DNA of 14,132 nt, from contig JABMPI010000174.1 of assembly GCA_013203755.1 (NCBI GenBank), positions 1-14,132 of the forward strand, read 5' to 3'. The DNA is from Bacteroidota bacterium (GTDB lineage Bacteria; Bacteroidota; Bacteroidia; Bacteroidales; Prolixibacteraceae). Below the pieces are notes generated by a model, which saw only the letters and a program-made list of their open reading frames with translations, was not told where the DNA came from and ran no database searches. Made by a program: the position numbers and the translations under genes. Positions 8,701 to 14,132 of this stretch are shown here, one piece after another. Positions within the stretch are counted from its first letter, which is position 1. Every line of letters starts with the position of its first letter.

Positions 8701-8930
8701 CAATTGGATTTTCGGCTTTGCACAACCCAATCGAAGATTTCGACATGGAAAATATGGACGATTACCGCCACACCAACGACATTGTAAAAAAGGACGGCGT
8801 GTTTATTTGCACCGACCAAAAAATGATGGGTGTTGCCGGAGACAATTCATGGGGTGCACGTCCGTATCCTCAATATTCAATTAAAGCCAAGAATTACGAA
8901 TTTGGGTTTGTGATTGAACCTGTGTTTTAA
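5760..8930 (+). CDS. Exported GH2 beta-galactosidase (LacZ-type)
   Basis: A complete 1056-residue GH2 enzyme close in size and order to E. coli LacZ. A hydrophobic N-terminus (about 1-24) ending FTIAQN suggests a type I signal peptide, so it probably acts in the periplasm. Then come the sugar-binding jelly roll (~60-243; NGKKVGYSQGSKIP, WSDGSYLECQDFWR), an Ig-like domain (~245-370), the TIM barrel (~370-645; GVNRHEHD), and the LacZ-type small-chain domain (~777-1055; NFWRPANDNDKG, YFGRGPHENYIDR). The acid/base is Glu499 in SMANEAGDG and the nucleophile Glu562 in SSEYTHAMGNSNG. Family members hydrolyse terminal beta-galactosides with retention. The gene stands alone on the + strand, divergent from the dehydrogenase and convergent with the GH3 gene, so it is likely transcribed by itself. 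Other GH2 activities are less likely given the full LacZ architecture. Confidence 0.92.
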   Translation: MKIISSSILVLFLILIVNCNFTIAQNPIPDWENPAMINQNKEATSATLMPFRTVEQALTQKRNQSAYYKTLSGTWKFNWVRKPADRPIDFYKTDFDVSGWNNIPVPSNWELQGYGIPIYVNHQYEFADYKAPVSDEIEFIDRIYPANPGKVPHDYNPVGSYRRTFTVPENWEDRQVFIQFGAVKSAFYLWINGKKVGYSQGSKIPAEWDITAYLVKGENTIAAEVYRWSDGSYLECQDFWRISGIERDVYVYSTPKVRVRDFFAKADLDAEYKNGAFSLDVDLQNHVEKLRSGNYSVEYQIFDENKSLIASDSQEAKVNKKSDLKLSFSKEIPNPKKWTAETPNLYSLVVILKNDAGETVEVVTTKIGFRKVELINTVFHINGVAVLIKGVNRHEHDQFNGHVISEEAMIKEIELMKQFNINAVRTSHYPTCERFYELCNEYGLYITNEANIESHGMYYGEHSLAKDPAWELAHVDRNMRMVERDKNHPSVVVWSMANEAGDGVNFTSAYNAIRERDPSRPIHLERALMGDNTDIFCPQYPGVNALEKYASKRQAKTMISSEYTHAMGNSNGNVVDLWEVIYKEGNDQLQGGYIWDWIDQALVKKDSNGTEFWAYGGDYGENMPSDHNFVCNGIISADYTPHPAIWEIKYAYQYIRFEDTEQGYKITNFHDFIDLSAYEISWTVSGNGVKKWGGTLDGFNLKPHESKTNPIPMPMMAAEPGVEYFIDFSVKLKKDKPFRPAGFEVAHDQFKLNLYAENIPKKENLAALKLNETDNILSVIGANFTISINKATGTISSYEVNGTELIQKGPQINFWRPANDNDKGSQMLKRLGVWREVSREAKPNKVSTSQPENGVIKVTVEYKFDKVKSEQTVSYSIFGSGKIAVKSSFSTNEEKLADMPRFGLKWELPVNFDNLQYFGRGPHENYIDRNRSAFVGNYSGKVAEQYFNYVRPQENGYKTDARWFELRNEYGIGIRVTGNEPIGFSALHNPIEDFDMENMDDYRHTNDIVKKDGVFICTDQKMMGVAGDNSWGARPYPQYSIKAKNYEFGFVIEPVF

Positions 8931-8932
8931 TA

Positions 8933-8954
8933 GGTTGACTTTCCTATGTCAACC
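8933..8954. repeat. Hairpin just after the GH2 stop
   Basis: GGTTGAC (8933-8939) and GTCAACC (8948-8954) form a perfect 7-bp stem with an 8-base loop, two bases past the GH2 stop. It is followed by AAAAGC rather than a U-tract on the + strand, so it may stabilise the 3' end rather than terminate. Confidence 0.5.
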
Positions 8955-8986
8955 AAAAGCTGGGAGAAAAATTCTACCAGTCCCCA

Positions 8987-9033
8987 ATGATTTAGTCGGG
9001 GTGATGCTACGAGTCTCACCACGACTAAATCAT
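8987..9033. repeat. Long palindrome between convergent GH2 and GH3 genes
   Basis: ATGATTTAGTCG (8987-8998) pairs perfectly with CGACTAAATCAT (9022-9033). After one G-A mismatch the stem continues with GGTGA (9000-9004) and TCACC (9016-9020), giving 17 pairs around an 11-base loop. The inner part, GGGTGA...CGAGTC.CACC, resembles the core of the tandem repeats at 12188-12264. Confidence 0.65.
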
Positions 9034-9034
9034 A

Positions 9035-9071
9035 AAACAAAGATTCCATTTACCAACTGGCAAATGGAATC
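9035..9071 (-). terminator. Rho-independent terminator of the GH3 gene
   Basis: GATTCCATTT (9042-9051) and AAATGGAATC (9062-9071) form a perfect 10-bp stem, with CC/GG pairs possible inside. Read on the - strand the hairpin is followed at once by TTTGTTTTATG, a U-rich tract, 77 bases after the GH3 stop. On the + strand the following bases are A-rich, so termination is expected mainly for the - strand. Confidence 0.65.
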
Positions 9072-9105
9072 AAATAAATAGGACTAAAAGAACACTTTAA
9101 ACATT

Positions 9106-9147
9106 CTTAAATATTTTCATGTTTCTCTATGTAGATTAATATTTAAG
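9106..9147. repeat. AT-rich inverted repeat abutting the GH3 stop codon
   Basis: CTTAAATATT (9106-9115) and AATATTTAAG (9138-9147) are perfect 10-bp inverted repeats separated by 22 bases. The second arm touches the GH3 stop codon (9148-9150). It is a weak stem and could form in the 3' untranslated part of the GH3 mRNA. Confidence 0.4.
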
Positions 9148-11112
9148 TCATTTCTCATAGGTCAATCCATGCCCGAATTGGTACAATGGATCTTGCGAAT
9201 CATATGGAACATCCTCAAATTGATTTTGTACAGCTTCCCAGGAAGAAGGAAGCTCAAATGGCAATTTTCCACTTGGATTAACTTTGCCAAAAAGAATTTC
9301 ACTGAGAATATCTTCACTTGTTCCAAACTCCCCAATCATGGCAGATGCCACTTCATCCATCTCTGTTAATATTGCCGGGCGTTCAAGATTGGTGATAACA
9401 ATTGATGGTTTTTTGTTGAGCAGAGGAAGAATTCCAGCAAGTTCTTCTTCATTGAAATACAACCTTCCCTGATGGAAAAAGCGCTCCAATAAAAACTCAC
9501 TTCGAGGATCAAATGGAGTACTCACCCTCACCACAATCACATCCGCCTCATCCGGATTATCAACCAAAGTTCCAAAATTATTAATTACTTCAGGTGCAAA
9601 CCAGTTATGCGCATATACCTTTGTTCCGCTCTTCAATGGTAAAATATTCTCATTTTTTAAAAGCACAACTGATTTTCTTTGAGCCTCTTTTCCTTTATTT
9701 ACAAATTCCTGTTTGCCTGCAATTTGAGCTGCCTTGGCTTCATCTACATACGGATCATCAAACAAACCAAGAATAAATTTATCCTTCATAATTCTCTTCA
9801 CCGAGGCATTAATTCTCTCTTCAGTCAATTGTCCGGTTTTCACCAACTCTACAATCATTCCCGGAACAGCTTCGCCTCCAAACTGATCACAACCCGCTTC
9901 AATTACTTTTTTAACTCTTTCTAGTTCACTTAATTGCTCCACTCCCCATGCTCTGGCTTCACCTGATCTTGAATCGGTAATTAATCCCCAGTCGGTACAA
10001 ACAACACCTTCAAATTTTAGAGAATCTCTAAGCAAATTTGTGATTACTGCCTTATTAAAACCAAATGCCACATCTTCATCAGTTTGGCCAACAGGTATTC
10101 CATAGTAAGGCATAATCTGGGCAGTTTTAGCAGGGAATGCTCCTTCTGTAAATGGAATAACATGATATGCAAAATTATCTCCGGGATATACTTGTTCTCT
10201 TCCATAGGGGAAATGTGCATCTTCTCCATTCATTTGGGGGCCGCCACCTGAAAAATGCTTGGTCATACATGCCACACTATTTGCATTTAGTGAATCTCCC
10301 TGAAAACCTAATACATACGCTTTGGTCATCATTGCCGACAGATGAGCATCTTCACCAAAAGTACCATTTGCTCTTCCCCATCTGGGTTCGGTTGCCAAAT
10401 CAGCCATAGGGTGCAAAGCAAGCCTGATTCCTACAGCATTGTATTCTTGCCGTGCAATATCTCCAAATTCACGGACAAGTTGTGTGTCTCTTGTAGCTGC
10501 CAATCCCAATGAACCTGGCCATTGAGAAAATGCCGGAGTGAATATAGCTGTTCCCGGATTATTCTCCACTCCATGCCTTGGATCGGAAGCAATTGTAACC
10601 GGGATCCCCAGTCGAGTTCGCTCAGCCATTTTCTGCAAATTGTTATTGTATCTGGCAAGAATATCTGCTTCAAAGGAACTGATAATATTAAAACTATTCA
10701 TGAGCTTTTTTGCCACCATTTCTGAATTGGATGGCAGTATGAATGAAAACATCATGGTGAGTGGATCACTTGTAATAATTGGAGTTTCCATAGGCTCTCC
10801 TTTTGAGGTCATTCCAATCATCGTCACAAACATGGAACCTGCTTTTTCCTCAACGGTCATCTGGCTCACCAAATTATCAACCCGATCTTCAAGGTTTGCT
10901 CTTGTATCTTCATAAATATCCAATTTGCCATTTTTATTCAGATCTCTAAATTGAATTCCATCCTGCGAAAGCATCTGTGCCTCCTCTCCTAACAGAGCCA
11001 TATTTTCTTTTGACTTGTTAGAAAGTTTCACATAATAAACAGTAGCAGCTATTGCAATAATTACGACAAAAGTTGCCAATACTATACCTATAATTTTAAG
11101 TGCTCGTTTCAT
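9148..11112 (-). CDS. Membrane-anchored GH3 beta-glycosidase (beta-glucosidase/xylosidase-like)
   Basis: A complete 654-residue GH3 enzyme. Residues ~7-28 are one hydrophobic segment after MKRALK, without a clear signal-peptidase site, so it is probably anchored in the inner membrane and faces the periplasm. D57-L-N59-K-N61-G-K63-L-D65-I-Y-E68 fits a calcium-binding EF-hand loop just before the GH3 start (MTVEEKAG). Catalytic-barrel landmarks are SDPRHG, EPRWGR, Lys285-His286 in KHFSGGG, and Asp374 in CTDWG as the nucleophile. The second domain begins near SVVLLKNENILPL and ends with NPSGKLPFELP and YQFGHGLTYEK, the normal GH3 end. The acid/base Glu was not placed with certainty. Family members release beta-linked glucose, xylose or similar residues from chain ends; the exact sugar is not readable here. 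A promoter overlapping a palindromic operator lies upstream, shared with the divergent Nudix-type regulator, and a terminator lies downstream. Confidence 0.92.
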   Translation of the reverse strand: MKRALKIIGIVLATFVVIIAIAATVYYVKLSNKSKENMALLGEEAQMLSQDGIQFRDLNKNGKLDIYEDTRANLEDRVDNLVSQMTVEEKAGSMFVTMIGMTSKGEPMETPIITSDPLTMMFSFILPSNSEMVAKKLMNSFNIISSFEADILARYNNNLQKMAERTRLGIPVTIASDPRHGVENNPGTAIFTPAFSQWPGSLGLAATRDTQLVREFGDIARQEYNAVGIRLALHPMADLATEPRWGRANGTFGEDAHLSAMMTKAYVLGFQGDSLNANSVACMTKHFSGGGPQMNGEDAHFPYGREQVYPGDNFAYHVIPFTEGAFPAKTAQIMPYYGIPVGQTDEDVAFGFNKAVITNLLRDSLKFEGVVCTDWGLITDSRSGEARAWGVEQLSELERVKKVIEAGCDQFGGEAVPGMIVELVKTGQLTEERINASVKRIMKDKFILGLFDDPYVDEAKAAQIAGKQEFVNKGKEAQRKSVVLLKNENILPLKSGTKVYAHNWFAPEVINNFGTLVDNPDEADVIVVRVSTPFDPRSEFLLERFFHQGRLYFNEEELAGILPLLNKKPSIVITNLERPAILTEMDEVASAMIGEFGTSEDILSEILFGKVNPSGKLPFELPSSWEAVQNQFEDVPYDSQDPLYQFGHGLTYEK

Positions 11113-11138
11113 TTTTTTTTACATTATGATTTTTATTA

Positions 11139-11155
11139 TGAGTAAATTTTACTCA
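11139..11155. promoter_or_regulatory. Operator 1: 17-bp palindrome at the GH3 promoter
   Basis: TGAGTAAATTTTACTCA is a perfect palindrome (8-bp arms, one central base). It overlaps the downstream edge of the GH3 -7 element by two bases and covers the likely start of transcription, the place for a repressor. A second near-identical copy lies 43 bp away. Confidence 0.75.
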
Positions 11156-11161
11156 AACCTA
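11154..11161 (-). promoter_or_regulatory. -7 promoter element of the GH3 gene
   Basis: On the - strand TAGGTTTG is an exact TAnnTTTG match, 41 bases before the GH3 ATG. No convincing -33 TTTG is seen at 19-21 bp spacing. The start codon is directly preceded by a run of eight A's, giving an A-rich leader. Confidence 0.5.
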
Positions 11162-11179
11162 AAAAATATTTACAATATA

Positions 11180-11211
11180 ATTGAGTAAATTTAACTCATT
11201 TGTTACTTTTG
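11180..11211 (+). promoter_or_regulatory. Promoter of the Nudix-type regulator gene
   Basis: TACTTTTG (11204-11211) exactly matches TAnnTTTG, and ATTG (11180-11183), one mismatch from TTTG, lies 20 bp upstream. Operator 2 fills most of the spacer between them, which predicts autorepression. Confidence 0.55.
11182..11198. promoter_or_regulatory. Operator 2: second copy of the 17-bp palindrome
   Basis: TGAGTAAATTTAACTCA differs from operator 1 at one base, leaving one mismatched pair in the 8-bp arms. It lies between the -33 and -7 elements of the regulator's own promoter. Centre-to-centre distance from operator 1 is 43 bp, about four helical turns, so two bound dimers would face the same side of the DNA. 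Confidence 0.72.
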
Positions 11212-11233
11212 TTTCAAAATAGTAATTTAAGTG

Positions 11234-12007
11234 ATGACAGAATTCACACAAGAAACCATTAATTCCATAAGAAAAGATATTAGCGAATCTATTCCCCAAT
11301 TATCTATTAACAATGTTATTTTTAGATTTAGGGAACAGACATTACAGTTTCCTGTTGTTCAACCAGCCAATAGTAATTTGTGGATGATTCCAGGAGGATA
11401 TGTCCACCAGAATGAAAGTATCGATAATGCTGCAAAACGAATTCTTTTTGAACAAACCCAGATTAACGATTTGTTATTAAGTCAGTTTGGGACTTTTGGT
11501 TCTACCGATCGCCATTTTGAAAATCAGGTATCAACCTTTAGAAATTTAGAAATTCCGAAAGATATTATTGAATGGATATCGAAACGATTTGTTACCATAG
11601 GTTATTATAGCGTGTTACGTGGCCAAAACATTGAGATAAAAAGTAGTCCATTCTTTAAAAATGTAAAATGGATGAATATTGAAGACTCCGGTAAACTTGC
11701 CTTGGATCATTCCGTACTTGTATCCGAAGCAAGAAAAGTACTTGCCAAGGAATTGCTAAGCCAACCACTGTTACAGAGTTTTATGCCCACAGAATTTACG
11801 ATACCCGAGTTGCAAAAACTTTATGAAGCTATTTTGGGTCGGTCAATTGATCGTGGAAATTTTCGTAAAAGAATGTTGAAGTCGAACAGTTTGATTAAAA
11901 TTGGTCAGCAAAAAGAAAAGACCAAACAGCGCCCACCCGATTTGTATCGATTGGATAAAGAAAAATATCTCAGCTCGCTCACACAAGACATTAAGTTTGG
12001 TTTTTAA
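11234..12007 (+). CDS. Nudix-domain winged-helix transcription factor (NrtR/AraR-type)
   Basis: A 257-residue regulator. The N-terminal ~170 residues are Nudix-like (SINNVIFRF, LWMIPGGYVHQNES), and residues ~185-250 form the winged-helix DNA-binding end typical of the NrtR family (FTIPELQKLYEAILG, DRGNFRKRML, RPPDLYRLDKEKY). The Nudix box is degenerate: Gly55, Glu61, Arg69 and Glu73 remain, but the positions normally E, E and G are Ile70, Gln74 and Gln76. Hydrolysis is therefore unlikely and a ligand-sensing role likely, as in the Bacteroides arabinose regulator AraR, which belongs to this family. A GTG at 11231 directly precedes the chosen ATG. The gene is divergent from GH3 with two palindromic operators between, one inside its own promoter, which points to a local autorepressor. 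The effector is unknown; a sugar or sugar phosphate is the natural guess. Confidence 0.88.
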   Translation: MTEFTQETINSIRKDISESIPQLSINNVIFRFREQTLQFPVVQPANSNLWMIPGGYVHQNESIDNAAKRILFEQTQINDLLLSQFGTFGSTDRHFENQVSTFRNLEIPKDIIEWISKRFVTIGYYSVLRGQNIEIKSSPFFKNVKWMNIEDSGKLALDHSVLVSEARKVLAKELLSQPLLQSFMPTEFTIPELQKLYEAILGRSIDRGNFRKRMLKSNSLIKIGQQKEKTKQRPPDLYRLDKEKYLSSLTQDIKFGF

Positions 12008-12178
12008 TATTGGCGATCTTTGTTATCCGGCAGAAAAGCTATACGATGATTATGTTGGTGCTGTTCAATTTAAAATATTTTTTCAATAAATATTGGACCT
12101 GATTATGAAGGAAAAATCCGTGCGATTGATGTAAAAACTTTACATACGGTTGGCGAGTGGATTCGAGAAAAGAAATAG
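12008..12178 (+). pseudogene. C-terminal relic of a second GH29 alpha-L-fucosidase, frameshifted
   Basis: Two frames together resemble the end of a GH29 barrel. Bases 12008-~12079 encode GDLCYPAEKLYDDYVGAV, like the helix before the last strands (compare '..SPEELLDDYVGAVSRGGN'). Bases ~12080-12175 encode, in another frame, INIGPDYEGKIRAIDVKT and then LHTVGEWIREKK before a TAG stop at 12176, matching the 'LLNIGPD..G.I...DV..L..VGEW' end of GH29. A frame shift in the T-run near 12078-12083 joins them with the spacing expected for the family. The whole front of the gene is missing and the end is cut just after the VGEW helix. It directly follows the regulator stop, so a fucosidase gene may once have been the second gene of that operon. 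The 5' limit is approximate. The assignment rests on motif recognition, not a search. Confidence 0.6.
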
Positions 12179-12187
12179 ATTTTAAAT

Positions 12188-12264
12188 ATTGAGCGGGTGA
12201 CTTCGAGTCACCCGCTCAGTACGACAAACAAATTCAACGGGTGACTTTGAGTCACCCGCTGAAT
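12188..12264. repeat. Tandem pair of 44-bp REP-like palindromic units; possible terminator for the polymerase gene
   Basis: Unit 1 starts at 12188 and unit 2 at 12232. Unit 1 folds as GAGCGGGTGACT (12191-12202), loop TCG, AGTCACCCGCTC (12206-12217), plus three outer pairs, one of them T-G. Unit 2 folds as CGGGTGACT (12238-12246), loop TTG, AGTCACCCG (12250-12258), one mismatch, then five more pairs out to 12232/12264. The units differ by a compensatory change: the G12191-C12217 pair becomes C12235-G12261. A conserved TACGA follows each stem. Unit 2 ends 11 bases past the polymerase stop and on the - strand is followed by TTGTTTG, so it may also end that transcript. Confidence 0.75.
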
Positions 12265-12275
12265 ACGATAGAGAA

Positions 12276-14132
12276 CTAATTCAAATCATCCAAACTTCGG
12301 TATTTTAACCTTTTCATCCATTGTGTTTCAATGCTGTAAAAACCATACTCTTTAACCACTTTCCCATGAATTAGGTAACAACCCGGGCCGGTAAATGGAT
12401 TTGGAAATCTTGAACTTGGAAAATGAACCGTGTCAATCCAATGTCCTTCCAAATCGAGCCAGGTACCAAAATACATAACATCGCCTTTGCTGGTTCGGGT
12501 AGGTTTTCTGTGAACCAGGTAACCAACAATTTCAATAGTTTTACCCACTATTCCAGACAGTTGCGAAGCTTTTATTTTTGATGGCAATTCCGATTCTAAC
12601 ATTCCAAATGGTGAACGAGTTGGAAACCCCAACAATTCTATTTCATCGAAAGAATCCTCCAATTCATGTTTCCAAAGTTCGGGGAGTTTAAACTCTCGGG
12701 GTTTGGTTTCGAAAAGCGTATTTTCAGGAGTCGTTTTTTTTGAATGCCCCAACAGATAATGTGCATCCCAAAGCAGCTCTTTTTTTGTTTTTTGTGTAAA
12801 ACGTAAAGCTCCGGCACGAATAAGAATAATCAACTGCTCCAACGAAATTTTTACTCTGGAAACAAAGTCGTTTAAACTTTTGAATTTCCCATTTCCGTCG
12901 CGTTCAATAAAAATGCTCTCGGCTACTTCCCGTACAATTTCATGCAAAATATAAAAGCCAATATAAATGGTTTCTTTCCGAATTGAATTTATCCACTGAC
13001 TGCGATTTACACAAGGAACTTCAATTTTTGCCCCGTGCATTTTTGCTTCATGAAAATAGAGTTCAGGTGAGTAAAACCCACCACCATTATTTAAGGTGGC
13101 AACCATATATTCCCGCGGATAATACGCCTTTAAATAGAGCGCCTGGAAACTCTCCACCGCATAACTTGCCGAGTGCCCTTTTGAAAATGCGTAGTTGGCA
13201 AAACTTTCAATTTGTTGCCAAATGTCCGAAATCGTTTTTTCTGCATATCCTTTTGCCCGACAGTTCGAAAAAAATTTCTCCTTAATTTTACAGAAATCGT
13301 TGCGCTCCCTAAATTTCCACGACATTCCGCGGCGCAAAACATCGGCTTCACTCAACGTAAGTCCGGCAAAATAGTGTGCTACTTTAATTACATCTTCCTG
13401 GTACACCATCACACCATAGGTTTCCTCTAAAATTTCATACAACTCAGGCAGCTCTTTTCGGGCTTTCTCCCGCCTTTTTTCATCCTGAAAACGAAGAATA
13501 TATTCCCGCATCATTCCGCTTTTTGCCACGCCCGGACGAATAATAGAACTTGCCGCAACCAGTCGTTTATAGTCTTCTGCTTTTAGCTTTGTAAGCAGCA
13601 TTCGCATGGCTGGCGATTCCACATAAAAACAGGCAATTGCCTTTCCGGTTTTTAACAACTCTTTTACTCGCGGGTCGTTTTTAAAAAGATTTATATTGTT
13701 GATATCAACTTTCTTATTTCGGTTCTTTTTTATAATTTCCAATGTGTCCTTAATTTTTCCCAATCCTCGCTGACTCAGAATATCGAATTTGTACAAACCC
13801 ACATCTTCAGCCACATGCATATCGAAATGAGTGGTGGGAAATCCTTTGGGTAAAATGTGCGTGGTAGAGTAATAATTTATAGGTTTCTCCGAAATTATTA
13901 TTCCCGACGGATGAATACTCAAATGGCTGGGCATCCCGGAAATGTATTTACTGTATCGCACAACCCACTGTCCATATTGGTCATTTTCTTGCGGAACCGG
14001 ATTCTTTTGTAATCGTGTGATTTCATCGGCCGGCAAACCAAAAACTTTTCCAATTTCGCGAAAAGCAGATTTATGCTCGAATGTAATGTACGTTCCTAAT
14101 AATGCGGTATTTTTCCAACCATATTTACTAAA
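12276..14132 (-). CDS. DNA polymerase III alpha subunit, error-prone DnaE2/ImuC-like, 5' part outside window
   Basis: The frame is open to the right edge, so the N-terminal PHP domain and the first part of the catalytic domain are missing; 618 residues are visible. The visible part starts in the palm/fingers (TALLGTYITFEHKSAFREIG), then GLYKFDILSQRGLGKIKDT, whose KFD holds the third catalytic aspartate of the C-family, then MVYQEDVIKVAHYFAGLTL and LRRGMSWK, then FANYAFSKGHSASYA, all DnaE landmarks. The end has a helix-hairpin-helix-like stretch and an OB-like domain (GYLVHRKPTRTSKGDVMYF, GPGCYLIHGKVVKEYG) and stops soon after, without the long tau-binding tail of the replicative enzyme. That favours a DnaE2/ImuC translesion polymerase, usually encoded with imuA/imuB, which would lie to the right if present. 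It is unrelated in function to the sugar genes, and the palindrome pair marks the boundary. Confidence 0.88.
   Translation of the reverse strand, partial: FSKYGWKNTALLGTYITFEHKSAFREIGKVFGLPADEITRLQKNPVPQENDQYGQWVVRYSKYISGMPSHLSIHPSGIIISEKPINYYSTTHILPKGFPTTHFDMHVAEDVGLYKFDILSQRGLGKIKDTLEIIKKNRNKKVDINNINLFKNDPRVKELLKTGKAIACFYVESPAMRMLLTKLKAEDYKRLVAASSIIRPGVAKSGMMREYILRFQDEKRREKARKELPELYEILEETYGVMVYQEDVIKVAHYFAGLTLSEADVLRRGMSWKFRERNDFCKIKEKFFSNCRAKGYAEKTISDIWQQIESFANYAFSKGHSASYAVESFQALYLKAYYPREYMVATLNNGGGFYSPELYFHEAKMHGAKIEVPCVNRSQWINSIRKETIYIGFYILHEIVREVAESIFIERDGNGKFKSLNDFVSRVKISLEQLIILIRAGALRFTQKTKKELLWDAHYLLGHSKKTTPENTLFETKPREFKLPELWKHELEDSFDEIELLGFPTRSPFGMLESELPSKIKASQLSGIVGKTIEIVGYLVHRKPTRTSKGDVMYFGTWLDLEGHWIDTVHFPSSRFPNPFTGPGCYLIHGKVVKEYGFYSIETQWMKRLKYRSLDDLN

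Noticed and set aside
8481..8819. A 112-residue open frame on the - strand inside the GH2 gene
   Set aside because: It is antisense to conserved LacZ-type motifs (GRGPHENYIDR region) and is best explained as a shadow of that gene.
10538..10915. A 125-residue open frame on the + strand inside the GH3 gene
   Set aside because: It lies wholly antisense to a well-supported GH3 coding region, and its translation shows no recognisable domain.
11231..11233. GTG as start of the regulator gene
   Set aside because: An ATG follows directly and is the more usual start; the difference is one residue and cannot be decided by a ribosome binding site.
12188..12264. The two repeats as a small CRISPR array
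   Set aside because: There are only two adjoining 44-bp units with no unique spacer; each unit is itself a nearly complete palindrome, and no cas gene is near.

Overview
The window looks like chromosomal DNA from a carbohydrate-degrading member of the Bacteroidota. A marine or gut lineage such as the Marinilabiliales/Prolixibacteraceae would fit, but the exact lineage cannot be fixed from this stretch. The supporting signs are AT-rich DNA, start sites without clear Shine-Dalgarno sequences, promoter elements matching the Bacteroidota -7 consensus TAnnTTTG (exact matches upstream of three genes), a lipoprotein sulfatase, and several secreted or anchored glycoside hydrolases. No SusC/SusD pair is present, so this is probably the edge of, or a gap between, polysaccharide utilization loci.

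Layout. (1) 1-2948, + strand: the 3' part of a multidomain GH29 alpha-L-fucosidase with two F5/8 type C (CBM32-like) domains, then a lipoprotein sulfatase of the formylglycine type; together they suggest attack on a sulfated, fucose-containing glycan. (2) 2996-5581, - strand: a divergent Nramp-like membrane transporter whose 5' end carries a one-base frameshift, preceded by a zinc-dependent NAD-type medium-chain alcohol/polyol dehydrogenase. The gap between them holds three palindromes. (3) 5760-8930, + strand: a full-length exported GH2 beta-galactosidase of LacZ architecture, divergent from the dehydrogenase. (4) 8931-9147: a convergent junction with four inverted repeats, one a good terminator for the next gene. 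(5) 9148-11112, - strand: a membrane-anchored GH3 beta-glycosidase with an EF-hand-like loop. (6) 11113-11233: a short divergent control region with two copies of a 17-bp palindromic operator, each placed on a promoter. (7) 11234-12007, + strand: a Nudix/winged-helix (NrtR/AraR-type) transcription factor with a degenerate Nudix box, followed by a frameshifted C-terminal relic of a second GH29 gene. (8) 12188-12264: a tandem pair of 44-bp palindromic REP-like units. (9) 12276-14132, - strand: the C-terminal part of a DNA polymerase III alpha subunit, most like the error-prone DnaE2/ImuC type; its N-terminal half lies outside the window.

How it works together. The best-supported regulatory unit is the GH3 gene and the Nudix-family regulator, which share an intergenic region with twin operators; the simplest reading is a sugar-responsive autorepressor that controls a beta-glycosidase. 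The GH29 relic directly downstream of the regulator suggests that a fucosidase gene once belonged to the same unit and was lost by deletion, next to a REP-like repeat pair. I found no clearly new multi-gene system. The observations most worth checking are the twin operators, the REP-like palindromes (compensatory change within the 44-bp pair, and related hairpins at the GH2/GH3 junction), the GH29 relic, and the frameshifted Nramp-like transporter that lacks the usual metal-binding motifs.
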